A stretch of 64,000 nucleotides of DNA from NCBI GenBank assembly GCA_942159475.1, contig OW804097.1, positions 115,022,169-115,086,168 of the forward strand, in the 5' to 3' direction. The stretch comes from Sthenelais limicola (taxonomy: Eukaryota; Annelida; Polychaeta; Phyllodocida; Sigalionidae). Of this stretch, positions 51,226 to 61,825 are shown piece after piece (the stretch's first letter is position 1; every line of letters starts with the position of its first letter). Both the position numbers and the translations under genes were made by a program. Under the pieces are notes generated by a model. That model had not been told where the DNA came from. It made no database searches and saw only the letters and a list, made by a program, of their open reading frames with translations.

Positions 51226-52110
51226 AATCCCCATGTTCTCAAGATGTGTGGAATAACTTCTGTTCTTCTTGATCCAACATTATTTCATTCAGTCAGAGTT
51301 CAAAGGTTGAGGTTCATCTCAAAAGGGTTATTGTTCCTTAGAATGACTTTGGCATTGTAAAAAAGAAATACATTAAACATGCATAATGACAGCGATTTCT
51401 TTTCTAGTTACTGCCTTGATTGGGGCTATACAAAACACCTGCTATTGAAGTCCATATATTTTGATTGATAATGTACAAAACACCATAGCTGCTATTTAAG
51501 CCAATACGTTTTGATTGATAGATAATATTCTTTATTAATAAATTCTATATTAACAGATTTTCTTCATTAATGAATATATTTTCTTTCAATTTCAGTGGAG
51601 CTCCTATTACTAAATGCTCTTAACAATTACAATATCCAGTTTCAAAATTATTAAAGAGTTTATCTGGGAAGCCTGTTTGGGAGGATACATCTAAACGACT
51701 TAGGGATCACTATTAATAAATTCTTTATTAATGTATTCTTCATTCATTTTGTATTAATAAATTCTTTATTAGGGAGTTTCCGCAGGCAAACCTACTTCAA
51801 TTATGTAACCATATCTATTTGTGAATTACATCGCATTCTTATGTATAAAACATGAATTGTCAGATGAAACATTTTGCTTGATTTAATTGACGTTACGTTT
51901 TTTCCCGCCATGTTTTTACTGAACCTCTTTCTTTCTTTTAAGGTATGTTTGTATATCAGAGATACGGATACGTTTACGTATAGGTTAGACTTGCTGAATC
52001 TCCCTATTGATTACTTGACAATTGTAATGTGGGGGTGGAGGGTGCAATGGTTTAGGCATTGCACTATTAAACAGGTTGAGGCCTAGACTAGGAATGCTTA
52101 CCATTAACCA
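51226..52110. other. no gene recognised
   Basis: AT-rich with repeated AATAAATTCTTTATTA phrases (about 51535, 51715, 51755) and a duplicated CAAAACACC...CTGCTATT(T/G)AAG phrase (about 51430 and 51476). Confidence 0.45.
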
Positions 52111-52329
52111 GTGTCAGATTTTCAGAAAATGTACAATTTAGTAAATTCTGCTAAATTAGGCTACAATTTGGACAACACTTGGTAAATTCGAGTATATTCG
52201 GCATTGCATTGATCCTAGCAATCTGTTTGGTTAGGATGAACTGTGTTTTGAACTTTATTTTCGTCTGAAATGTGGGTTATTTGAGAGGATTGGTGAAGGT
52301 GAATTGTACATTTTCTGGTGACTTCACCC
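52111..52329 (+). mobile_element. MITE-A copy with unlike ends, small deletion
   Basis: GTGTCAGATTTTC start, GACTTCACCC end; GGCAGCTGTACACATT is missing. Confidence 0.86.
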
Positions 52330-52533
52330 ACCAGTGCTTGGCGCAGCACATCAATGTTTACCTCCAGAGTGGGGGAGCAGGAACTAAAGCATATCAATAG
52401 CCTCCACACAGGCCGTGCATACATGGCAAATTAATGCAAGCTAAGCACATTTTCCGGTTGGTGAACCTAAACCTATGTTTGGATGAGGCTGGGAGGGGAG
52501 TTGGGCGTCGGCACAAGTGGGCGGGGGTACGTA
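52330..52533. other. spacer, nothing recognised
   Basis: Unique-looking. Confidence 0.4.
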
Positions 52534-52838
52534 AGGGTCAGGTTGTCAGAAAATGTACAATTTGTCTTTACCAGTCCTCTGATATTGCCTGAAGTTAAGG
52601 CAGGAATGAGGTTCAAAATAGATTTCAATGTTAGGGACAGATAGTCAGCAAATGTACAATTTGCAGCTCTACATATTTAGTAAATTCTGCTTAATTAGGC
52701 TGAAACATGACCAATACTTGGTATATTTGATTATATTTGATATTGTCTTGGTTCAAACAATATGTTTGGTCGTCTTAAATTTTGGTTATTTGAGAGGATT
52801 GGTGAAGGTGAATTCTTCATTTTCTGGCGATTTCACCA
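52534..52838. mobile_element. two joined MITE-A pieces in opposite orientation
   Basis: 52534-52632 is a minus-oriented left part (GGGTCAGGTTGTC). 52634-52838 is a plus-oriented copy (GGGACAGATAGTC ... GGCGATTTCACC). They are head-to-head with no spacer. Confidence 0.78.
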
Positions 52839-52971
52839 AGAACTGAACAACACATTACCAAATATTTGAAATATAATAATTTGCTATTTCGCCTAGTTCC
52901 TGGACAACGGTTCATTATTGTATAGATTCTCGTTTTCTCCCCGTCCCGTAGCACCGGATGCAAGTGCTCCG

Positions 52972-53195
52972 GGGTCAGACTTTCAGAAAATGTACTATTC
53001 GTCGTCACCAATCCTATCAAGTAACGCAAATTTAAGATAAAGATTTTCAAAATGTAGTTTAACCTATAACCAAACAGATTGCTAGAATCAATACAATGCC
53101 GAATATTCTCGAAATTGACAAAATTTCAGTCTAATTTAGCAGAATTAACCAAAAGTGTAGATCTGCCAATTGTACATCTCCTGTAAATCTGACCC
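52972..53195 (-). mobile_element. MITE-A copy
   Basis: GGGTCAGACTTTC start, TAAATCTGACCC end. Confidence 0.86.
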
Positions 53196-53357
53196 TCTAG
53201 TAGCTCGTGGGTCGGTGTACTCACTGTGTACCGTAATTAGAGACAAATGGTGAGTTTTCTGGTTGAAATCCCACACGAATGATCGCTTCAAATTGACCCC
53301 AGTGATTTAACACACCACAAGGTTGACGTGTGCTAAAGGGTGCTCTGTTATGTACCA
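53196..53357. other. flank duplicated around the next MITE-A
   Basis: TTGACGTGTGCTAAAGGGTG + CTCTGTTATGTACCAGG (53322-53358) recurs as TTGGCGTGTGGTAAAAGGTG + CCCAGTTATGTACTAGG (53585-53621). Confidence 0.75.
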
Positions 53358-53579
53358 GGGTCAGATCTTCAGAAAATGTACAATTGGCAGTTGTACACAA
53401 TTCTGCTAAATCATGATGCAATTTGGTCAATACTAGGTAAATTCGAGTATATTTGGCATTGCTGTGACTCTAGCAATAGGTTAGGTTAAACTGTATTTTG
53501 AACTTTATTTTCGTCTGCAATTTGGGTTATTTCAGCGAATTGGTGAAAGTGAATTGTACATTTTCTGGCAACTTCACCC
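53358..53579 (+). mobile_element. MITE-A copy between repeated flanks
   Basis: GGGTCAGATCTTC start, CAACTTCACCC end. The 37-bp flanking repeat is far longer than the usual 4-bp duplication, so it inserted into, or was duplicated within, a tandem unit. Confidence 0.86.
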
Positions 53580-54141
53580 ACACGATTGGCGTGTGGTAAA
53601 AGGTGCCCAGTTATGTACTAGGAGAGGGAAGGCCTGGGGGATGTCTCATAAAGATGTTTTGAACTAGTATGATATAAGATATATCATACGATATAAGATG
53701 TGTCATACAATGTCTCTTGCCTTGCATAACTCACTAGTGAAATACGCACTATGCCTTACTCACTCTAGAGATACGTTGTTTTCAGAGCAATGCATGTATA
53801 ATAAACCAGCATATTTCAGCTCCGGATAGTGCTAGGAATACATTGTCAAAATGTTATATAATTTGTTATAATTCCTAGATGAATTGGCCTGGAATAGGTC
53901 ATGAATAATGTTAACATAGTGTCTGATAATCATGCCTAATTTGTCGGACATAGAGCAGAATGTATTGTTGATACAATTAGGCAACTAGCCATAGAGTTGG
54001 ACACCTATAGTGGAAGTATCAGAGCCCTGGAAACTGCCCACCTTGACCCCGAACTAGGATTGAGGTCACCACAGTTACTGCAGGACTGAATGAATTTGTG
54101 AAGTGCCCTATTTCAGCCGATTTTAGCAGAACCTACTAAAT
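53580..54141. other. no gene recognised
   Basis: Unique-looking AT-rich DNA; TGATATAAGATATATCATAC + GATATAAGATGTGTCATAC (53668-53708) is a short imperfect tandem palindrome. Confidence 0.45.
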
Positions 54142-54545
54142 ATGTGATGTGTTTCAGGAAAATGAGTCATAAGTCGCAAAATTGATATTTTTTTTTTTCA
54201 CAAGATCACACTATTGGAATGTTCTGATTTTTGGGGAGTTGATCACTTATAGCTATACCGATCAATGTACCAAATTCCAGGACAATCTATGTAATATATC
54301 CTTTAGTTTTAAAGGTACTCATATGGACTACATTTGGTTACTTTACTGTTTATTGACCCCCAGAAATATTGGAAACATTATTTCAAAAACGAAAATATCA
54401 AACTTAAAATCTAGAAATACTTATACGATTATTAGACTGTTTACTATCATTGGAATCAGTTTGATCTCATCTTTTCAAATATAACGATATCTCAAAATCT
54501 ATTTTTTGCGACTTATGACTCATTTTCCTGAAACACATCACAAAT
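54142..54545 (+). mobile_element. MITE-B copy, complete, 404 bp
   Basis: TGTGATGTGTTTCAGGAAAA start with a perfect inverse at the end; flanks AATA and AATA. GATCACACTATTGGAATG and ATCAGTTTGATCTCATC lie inside. Good reference copy. Confidence 0.92.
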
Positions 54546-54718
54546 ATATACAGCTGCTGATTGTACATTTTCTGAAAATCTGACCGCGCTGTCGATTGTA
54601 CACTGTCTGAGGCATTGACTGACTCATGGCCATTGGTATTCCAGTCATACCAGTATGGTCATGTTACTTTAATGGATTAAACTTAGCCTTCATCAAAACA
54701 AACTTTCAACTTCATACC
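54546..54718 (-). mobile_element. MITE-A right-end stub and spacer
   Basis: ATACAGCTGCTGATTGTACA + TTTTCTGAAAATCTGACC (54549-54586) is a MITE-A terminus directly after MITE-B. The rest is unrecognised. Confidence 0.65.
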
Positions 54719-55028
54719 TAAAGGGCCTAGTCCACTATTACCATTATTATTACTCTATCATTTTTGCTCTTTGAATTTATGTATTATAAAGGTTTCTTTG
54801 AGAAATGTCCTCTCGCCAGACTAGTACTATTGAATTGATATTTATAAGCATGAAAGCAAGATGTGAGAATATTGTACCTGTTACAGAAAGATGCTATGGC
54901 TGAATAAAAATATTTAAATACAAAAAATACTGAGCCGATTGTCATACGATTCTCACTGTAGTTAGTGCAAAATAGTCCTCTGTGGTGCATAATCGCATGC
55001 GAATCGGCTCAGTGGACTAGGGCCTTTA
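54719..55028. mobile_element. hairpin MITE hosting a retroelement fragment
   Basis: The terminal 18 bp TAAAGGGCCTAGTCCACT (54719-54736) and AGTGGACTAGGGCCTTTA (55011-55028) are inverse with one mismatch. Removing 54737-54931 joins the left arm to GAGCCGATTGTCATACGATT, which pairs with AATCGCATGCGAATCGGCTC on the right. This restores an arm of about 38 bp, so the host is a hairpin MITE of about 115 bp. Confidence 0.8.
54737..54928 (+). mobile_element. 5'-truncated retroelement fragment nested in the hairpin MITE
   Basis: 192 bp ending GGCTGAATAAAAATATTTAA + ATACAAAAAAT, flanked by ACT (54734-54736 and 54929-54931). AATAAA and an A-rich end indicate retrotransposition. It resembles the end at 47370-47395. 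Confidence 0.65.
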
Positions 55029-55077
55029 TTATGTATTTATCTTTGACATTCCGTCGAGGCTCTATCCCATATTACAA

Positions 55078-55154
55078 CAAAGCTATCTTGTGAATAAATC
55101 ACTTTAAAACTTACAGATTGTGCGACTTGTGACTCACTTTGCTGTAACACATCT
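55078..55154 (-). mobile_element. MITE-B right-end fragment
   Basis: TCTTGTGAATAAATCACTTT through TTTGCTGTAACACATCTC. MITE-C begins at its terminus. Confidence 0.8.
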
Positions 55155-55515
55155 CAATAGGGGATTTGCATAGCCGCCATTTTGAATCCTGATTCGCATG
55201 GCATTATGGGACTAATGGTATAGTATAAAATCTATAGAAAACATGTCATGTTCAGCATGTACTATCATGGGATATTTATCAATGGTCTAATGTCAATATC
55301 CATGTGTTTTATATGTTTACATAACACAAGCCTCCATCTTTCCCATAATGCATTAGGTTTTGATAGATCATTTATACAAGCTATGATATCAGTAACAGCA
55401 TCCTTGCAATTTTCGACAAAAATAATGCCAAAATTTGTATGTCATATTTCAACAGAATCCATCCCAGGGTGCACCATAATAGACATGCGCAGTGACACAT
55501 GCAACTTCCCTATTG
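55155..55515 (+). mobile_element. MITE-C copy, complete, 361 bp
   Basis: CAATAGGGGATTTGCATAGC start, CATGCAACTTCCCTATTG end; GCCGCCATTTTGAATC at 55173. Best-preserved MITE-C here. Confidence 0.9.
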
Positions 55516-55566
55516 TGAAAAGAATTAGACAACTTATTGTTATTGTCACCGTCACGATGCTTTAAT

Positions 55567-55801
55567 GGGTCAGATTTTCAGAAAATGTACAATTCAACTT
55601 CATCAATCCTGTCAAATAACCCACATTTAAGACGAAAATAAAGTTCAAAATACAGTTCAACCTAACCAAACTGATTGCTAGAATCAATGCAATGCCGAAT
55701 ATACTCGAATTTACCTAGTATTGACCAAATTGAAGCCTAATTTAGCAGGATTTACTAAATGTATACAGCTGCCAATTGTACATTTTCTGAAAATATGACC
55801 C
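55567..55801 (-). mobile_element. MITE-A copy with TAAT duplication
   Basis: GGGTCAGATTTTC start, AAAATATGACCC end, TAAT on each side (55563-55566, 55802-55805). Confidence 0.92.
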
Positions 55802-56164
55802 TAATGTGTAATGAAGCTTTCTAGCACTGAATGCATGGCTTGATACCATTCCCTCCACTACTCACCCCTATTATCGCCAGACGACTGGCTTTGTCGACAA
55901 ACAGTGCCAATGTAAATCTCTTGTTTGTTTTCCACCCTCGTCCTAACCATAGTCATCTCTGCATCGATTTTCAATTTTTGGCCAAGGCTGTAGTTTCTGG
56001 CGGGAAGAGGCTCAACAAACTCAGATTTTTCACAGGGACACGGCATAAATATTCTTATCAAATATTGCCATTGGGGCTCCCGTCAATAGAGATAAGAGGC
56101 TGAGAGTTAATCGATGAAAACTGAATATTAGCAAAGCCATCGCCATGGCATGTGTGGACTGTGT
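55802..56164. other. no gene recognised
   Basis: Overlapping ORFs on both strands (90 and 67 codons) with no recognised domain. Composition is more even than in the surroundings. Confidence 0.3.
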
Positions 56165-56935
56165 GAACATGGAGGCTAGGGAGAGGAGGAGGAGGGGTGG
56201 AGGAGGGGGAGGGGGTGGAGGAGGGGGAGGGGGAGGAAGAGGGGGGAGAAGGGAGAGGAGGAGGGAGAGGAGGGGGGAGAGGAGGAAGAGGAGGAGGGGA
56301 GGAGGGAGAGGAGAAGGGAGAGGAGGAGGAGGGGGGGGGGGGAGGAGGAGAAGAAGGAAGGGGAGGAGGAGGGGTTAGATGACGGGTGGGGAGGGGAGAA
56401 GGAGGGGGAGGGAGTGGAGGAGGCGGAGGAGGAAGGAGAGGAGGAGGGGGAGGAGGACGGGGGGAGGTGGAGGGGGTGGAGTAGGAGGAGGAAGGCGAGG
56501 AAGGGGAGGAGAAGGGAGGAGGGGGTGGAGGGGAGAAGGAGGGGGAGGAGGAGGGGAGGAGGAGGAGGACGGGGTGGAGGACGGGGTGGAGGAGGGGGAG
56601 AAAGAGGGGAGGGAGAAGGGTGGGAAGGGAGGTGGAGAAGGAGGTGGAGAAGGAGGTGGAGAAGGGGGTGAAGGAGGGGATAAGAAGGGAGGGGGCAGTT
56701 ATAGAGGTGGAGAAAGAGGAGGAGGATGGAGGAAGAGGAGGAAGTATAAGAGGATTGCTATAATATATTTAACATCGTAGAAGCCCAGATGGCAGGAAAC
56801 TGAATAAAGGCTTATAAAAAAGAATAAGAGGAGGATGGAGGAGGAAGAGGGAAAACAAGGTGTGTGAGGAGCAGGAAGAGGTGGAGGAGGACGTAGTGGA
56901 CGTATTAGTCGTAGAGGAGGAGGTCCAGGAGGAGG
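56165..56935. repeat. polypurine GGAGG tract, about 600-770 bp
   Basis: GGAGGAGGGGGAGG-type sequence, nearly all purine on the plus strand to about 56750, then more mixed. GGAGGTGGAGAA occurs in tandem at about 56630-56665. A short A-rich insertion (CTGAATAAAGGCTTATAAAA, 56801-56820) may be a retroelement 3' end within it. ORFs here are low-complexity artefacts. Confidence 0.93.
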
Positions 56936-57475
56936 GGTTTTGTCACGCTTTCCTCTTAATGCTAGTTAAAAGCATAGTTTATCAGGCTGTTGTTGTCCTC
57001 TTCTCTAACCAACCTACACAGAGCATCAGATAGTAATTTGCATGAGTTTATAATCAGCTAGATATGCAGTCATTACTGACATGGAACCTTTATTACAAGG
57101 ATTTAGCACATTGCACTCGAGTAGTGGGGAAGGAAACAGTGCCGGGCACACATTCCATCTTTGTTACAATCTGTATTGGTTAAAATAGTGCTAGAAATAA
57201 AATGCAATCAAATCGCTATGAATGTTTATCTGATTTGTGTGTTAATTGTGGCAAGAACAATACAACCATTTCTGTATGCAAATTAATCCTGAAGCATTAA
57301 TGACCAATCAGAGACAAGCATTCTTAGCTGTGACTCAAGATCCCACACATTCAGAACAAACATGGCTGTTGAAAACTGCTTCTGTCAGAATGATACAAAC
57401 GTCAGAATGGCTATTTTATTATTATTTCTAAGTGGTAGTACAAGGAAAGAACTGTACTCGAGGTTAACAACTACT
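56936..57475. other. no gene recognised; octamer and CCAAT-like words
   Basis: ATGCAAAT (57277-57284) and ACCAATCAGA (57302-57311) lie in a 61-codon ORF (57246-57431) without recognised domain. Confidence 0.3.
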
Positions 57476-58325
57476 ATTTTTTTTTAAAGATTTTATTTAT
57501 ACTTGGTATACTGACTCCCTTTTCAGGGTCAGTTCTGCCAGGCCAAGATAATGTGCAGATATGATACAATAATTTTCCGTGTTGCTTCCTAAATACATAT
57601 ATGCGCAGAAGGGTTTATATACAAATAAAATCATTAAAAAGATAATTTAGGTTTCCATAGAGGAATTAAAAGAGATACAGTGATGATAATTAAAACTTAC
57701 TTACTTACAAAATAAAGTGTAAATCAAGCCATTGAATCACACCTGCAGTTCTAAACCTCTCGTCCAGTTCTATCTAATTATTTATTATATTTAATATATT
57801 CCCTGAAGAAGATATACACCCTCAGTACTGAAACGTTGGAATCTAACATAAAAAAAACAACTTGATGATAAAAATCACCTTATACAAATCGGTTACTCTC
57901 TGGTTTGGGTGTCCTATCAAGTAATAAGATTAGTCATTATATTTTTCATCAGGGACTCTCCGGAAGACCTATGCTTCCCAATTCCAGCAACAATAATTAA
58001 ATTATCATTATTATAATATAAATTAGGTGACGTCTATAAAACTCAGGATCTTACATTTTGTTATCATGTATGATGATATTAATGAGTTTTATATTATCTG
58101 TTTATAACTTGTTTTATGTCTTACTATATAATATATCATATCATAACTTATCAGACAGTCACTATCATAGTCTAGCAAGCTTTTCTTAAAAGGAAACGGC
58201 TGGAAGACCTGGAATTTATCCAGAAGCCTCATTACCTATTTGTCTACCTCACATATAAATTTTCACAAATAAAGTATCTTCCAATTCAATAGATAAAAGA
58301 TTTTATTTCCCCTGATTTACAATGG
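57476..58325 (-). mobile_element. probable retroelement 3' end in reverse, then unassigned DNA
   Basis: A T-run at 57476 then AAAGATTTTATTTATACTTGG parallels the starts at 25435 and 62722; inverted, it reads as an AATAAAATCTTT-A end. From about 57700 on nothing is recognised. Confidence 0.4.
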
Positions 58326-58521
58326 AAAGTGGAGTTGTTCTCTGTTTAATTGTGCTGGAAATGAATGATAACCAATAATCAATCAATCAAGTGATCAATA
58401 GAAAGGTTACCTGCAGTAAGGCTTCACTATGGTATGTTACTCACCTACAGAGAGAAAAGGAATAGAATCAGTTAAAAACATCAAACAGAAACATGTTACG
58501 TTAACATTCATTCATATATTA
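58326..58521. repeat. repeat H copy 3
   Basis: GTGGAGTTGTTCTCTGTTTA, AATCAATCAATCAAGTGATC and TGCAGTAAGGCTTCACTATG; full extent like 42034. Not followed by MITE-A, unlike copies 1 and 2. Confidence 0.87.
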
Positions 58522-58575
58522 CTCTGGTTGTTGAGTCATTGCAGGATCTATAGTTCATGTATGCCTGGGTTCCAC

Positions 58576-58864
58576 TGCCATGCTACTTCTCCCGGTACTA
58601 ATCCCGTTTCTTTGGTCCCGCTAGGAAGTAACAGGAAGTAACAGGAAGTAACAGGAAGTAACAGGAAGCAACAGGAAGTAACAGGAAGTAACAGGAAGTA
58701 ACAGGAAGTAACAGGAAGTAACAGGAAGTAGCTGTTTCAAATCAAACATGTTTGAATTGAAGCAGCTACTTCCCGCTACTTCGAAAAGTAGCGGGAGAAG
58801 CGGGATGTAGTGGGACTAGCGGGACCAAAGAAACGGGAGTAGTAGCGGGAGAAGTAGCTAAGGC
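58576..58864. mobile_element. foldback element with an ETS-motif array
   Basis: The inverted arms 58582-58623 and 58817-58858 match at 40 of 42 positions (GCTACTTCTCCC...TTTGGTCCCGCTA). The interior has eleven 10-bp units of ACAGGAAGTA type (58621-58730) and a second hairpin GGAAGTAGCTG...CAGCTACTTCC (58725-58775). No ORF. Confidence 0.9.
58621..58730 (+). repeat. (ACAGGAAGTA)11 array
   Basis: Ten of the eleven decamers are ACAGGAAGTA apart from the edge of the first; one reads ACAGGAAGCA. Each contains the ETS-family core GGAA in a near-ideal context. Confidence 0.95.
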
Positions 58865-58934
58865 AATATCAAAATCTTCAAAATGTTGCTTCAACGGACA
58901 AAAGCCAACTTCATAAAACTTCTATAACTGGCTC

Positions 58935-59150
58935 AAAAGGGAATTTGCATCTCCACCATCTTGAATCTCGATTGACATGGAAATATGGGAGTTGTATGTC
59001 AGTGTAAAAGCTATAGAAAACTTGTTATATTCAGCATGGAATATATAACAGTCAACTCATGTAAATAGCCATGTGTTTTACTTCAACTTCCCCATCACGC
59101 ATCAGGTTATTATAGATGATTTACCCCCATATTGGTGAAAAGGGTCTAGC
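58935..59150 (+). mobile_element. MITE-C copy, right half missing and diverged
   Basis: AAGGGAATTTGCATCTCC, CATCTTGAATCTCGATTGAC and TATATTCAGCATGGAATATA. Confidence 0.75.
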
Positions 59151-59351
59151 CTGACTGATATTTCCCATCCTGAATCTCATGTAACTGATTCCTTATCCAT
59201 CCTCTTCCATTAGAAATCCTGTGAATACCAGATTAGGTTTAAGAGAGAGCGAGTGAGTAGAGGAGAAGGGATGCGGATGCAAGGAAAAATAGCTTAGCAA
59301 TAAACATATTAAATATGCATTTCTTATGAACAGGCCCCTATATTCCCATTT

Positions 59352-59822
59352 GGGCCTGTTGTATAAGCTAAGGAAAGGATTTTTTGTAGGAATTCCTTCC
59401 CCTGTAGGAAGGAAAAGATCCTTCATACGTAAAATTCCCAGCTGGTAGGAATAGCCTGGACACATAACTAATGTTGGTAGGAGGGTCTTCAGATTTTCAG
59501 AAAATGTACAATTGGCAGCTCTACACATTTAGGAAATTCTCCTAAATTAGGCTGAAAAATGAAGAATATCGGGTATATCTGAGTATATTTGGTATCCCAT
59601 TGATTTAAAGTATCAGTTCTGTTATGTTAAACTGTATTTTGAAGCTCATTTTCGCCTTAAATGTTGGTTATTTGAGAGGATTGGTAAAGGCGAATTGTAC
59701 ATTTTCTAAAGATCTGACCCAGGAACTTGTATTGCTGCATATCAAAGGAAGGGGAAAAAGTGTAGGAATTCTCACACATAATTTTCCTTTCCTTAACTTA
59801 TACACTAGCCCCTAGGGGCCTG
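59352..59822. mobile_element. inverted-repeat element hosting a MITE-A
   Basis: The left arm GTATAAGCTAAGGAAAGGAT...GTAGGAATTCC (59361-59395) is an imperfect inverse of GGAATTCTCACAC...TTTCCTTTCCTTAACTTATACAC (59765-59805). GGGCCTGTT/AGGGGCC lie outside. A MITE-A (59483-59720) occupies most of the interior. Confidence 0.65.
59483..59720 (+). mobile_element. MITE-A copy, subfamily II
   Basis: GGGTCTTCAGATTTTCAG start, AGATCTGACCC end; CTACACATTTAGGAAATTC inside. Confidence 0.86.
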
Positions 59823-59861
59823 TTGCAGGTACTTTCCCTTGCTAAGCAGCCCATATGTTTT

Positions 59862-60069
59862 GGGTGAAGTCGCCAGAAAATGTACAATTCAGCTTCACCA
59901 GTTCTCTGAAATAACCCAAATTTCAGATGACAGTACAGTTCAAAATACAGTTCAACCGAACCAAACAGATTGCTAGGATCACAGCAAATTGCCAAATTGC
60001 AGCCTAATTTAGCAGCATTTACTAAATGTATACAGCTGCCAATTGTACATTTTCTGAAAATCTTATGCA
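59862..60069 (-). mobile_element. MITE-A copy with unlike ends
   Basis: GGGTGAAGTCGCC start, AAAATCTTATGC end; small internal deletion. Followed by TAGCTACAATGATAAGAGAA as at 8898. Confidence 0.85.
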
Positions 60070-60438
60070 TATAGCTACAATGATAAGAGAACTCCGAATA
60101 GTAGTGTAGCCTTTATATGTTGTGACATTGAATGAATCTAGCGCATCTTTAGATACTGGCCAATAACCGTAAGTGTATTTTCTGAAAATCTGATCCCCTA
60201 CATATTATCGGTTACAAGCAATTCAGGATAGGAAATATCAGTCAGTGGTGTGCCTGTGCTGCAGCAGCAAGTCTGAAAGCTGCAACAATCTCAGCTACTA
60301 ACATGTTGTTGTGCAACAGGCCCCAGCTGTACGATGCTTATAAGGACATGGCAGGTGCATTATGGAGTAACTGGATAATAGCCCTGGTACCGGAGTATCG
60401 GATATCCCCACCAAGTTATCCTACACTTAGCTGCCAGT
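60070..60438. other. no gene recognised
   Basis: A MITE-A terminus stub lies at about 60165-60195 (GTATTTTCTGAAAATCTGATC). The remainder is unique-looking. Confidence 0.45.
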
Positions 60439-60673
60439 GGGTCAGATTTTGAGGATATGTACAATTCGCCTTCACCAATCCTCTCAACTAGCTCACATTT
60501 AAAACGAAAATAAAGTTCAAAATACAGTTCAACCTAACCAAACAGATTGCCAAAATCAATGCAATGCAGAATATACTCGAATCTACCTAGTATTGACCAC
60601 ATTGCAGCCTAATTTAGCAGAATTTACTAAATGTGTACAGCTGCCAATTGTACATTTTCTGAAAATCTGACCC
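60439..60673 (-). mobile_element. MITE-A copy
   Basis: GGGTCAGATTTTGAGG start, AAAATCTGACCC end; complete subfamily I copy. Confidence 0.88.
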
Positions 60674-61240
60674 ACGCCGGCCTGGATGCCTCAGCCGGCC
60701 GCCACGGGCTGCCAGAACGTAAGTACAGGAGGGATGATGGGCGGATAATGAGGCAGATATGGACAGCGGAGGATGCCTTGACAAGGACGCTTAAAGCTGC
60801 CTTCTCAGCTAGGATTATAGGATTAATTGAGCATTGAGTGGCTCGAAATGGGGGTTAATAATCCGTTTAGTCTATGCCTGAGGTGGTTATCACATCTGGA
60901 GCAGCATTCAAGGTTGTGAGGAGGCTCAGGTCAATCTTATAAAATTGACTCATTGTTTGACTTTTGTATTTTTGTATTTAAACGATGTTATTTAGCCAAG
61001 CGTTATGTGATGCACAATATTCTCAGTCAGAGCTAATGAGAAAAACAAAGCAAATACTAGTACAGTTTACAATCAAGCAAAAATCAACAAAGGTGTATTA
61101 CTATGATATCGCAGTTTACGATTAAGCATCGAGTCACACATTTAAAAAGTTAAAAGAGACAAATTAAGATCAATTGCAGAATGAGGAGCATCATCAGACT
61201 ACATCGGAAATAGACTTTCGGGCGTCTACATACTCTTATT
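60674..61240. other. no gene recognised
   Basis: The first 160 bp are GC-richer (CGCCGGCCTGGATGCC; GGACAGCGGAGGATGCC) and carry an open frame to TGA at about 60835. No domain recognised. Confidence 0.3.
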
Positions 61241-61625
61241 TTTTTTAAAAGAAATTTTATTGAGCTGGTTTCAATGTCAGATACATTAATAATCTCACAG
61301 ACTCAAGGGAAAAACAATTTTGGTAGCATTAAATATACATTCGAGTTCAAATAATATAGCTTTAAAGAATTAAACATTAGAGATATAGATTATCATGACA
61401 TTCCATAGAAAAGAAAAGTTTTATTAGTATAATAGTTACAACATTGCCATAGGACAGTTGACTCATTGTCAGACCTATAGAACTGTATTGTGGTGCTGTC
61501 ATATATGATAAGATAAGATAAGATAAGAGGTTTTTTATTTGTCTTTAAAGATGTACAAAAATATTTTGCTGGTGAGAAAGACAAACTGGTCGATATACCT
61601 TATGGGAAAAATCTGATGAATTGAC
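61241..61625 (-). mobile_element. two probable retroelement 3' ends in reverse
   Basis: TTTTTTAAAAGAAATTTTATTGAGC at 61240 resembles the T-run start at 25810. The GATAA pentamers at 61502-61526 followed by TTTTATTTGTCTTTAAAGATG are the inverse of the tail at 7610-7660. Confidence 0.45.
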
Positions 61626-61825
61626 CCATTTCTTCCGGCAATTACCGTGTTTTGGAATAGGATTCAAGTGACTTAAGAGTTCTATGTCTAAAGCTACTAA
61701 ATAAATGAATGATAACATAAGATAAAATATTGACTTAAGGCTACATTTCTACCTAACTTAGACTTAGACATGTTAACAAAGTAAGAGGACATGTAAAGAC
61801 ATGTATACAACGATTCCATACGGTA

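Noticed and set aside
56145..56780. Arg/Gly/Glu-rich ORFs up to 133 codons
   Set aside because: Translation of a polypurine tract in several frames.
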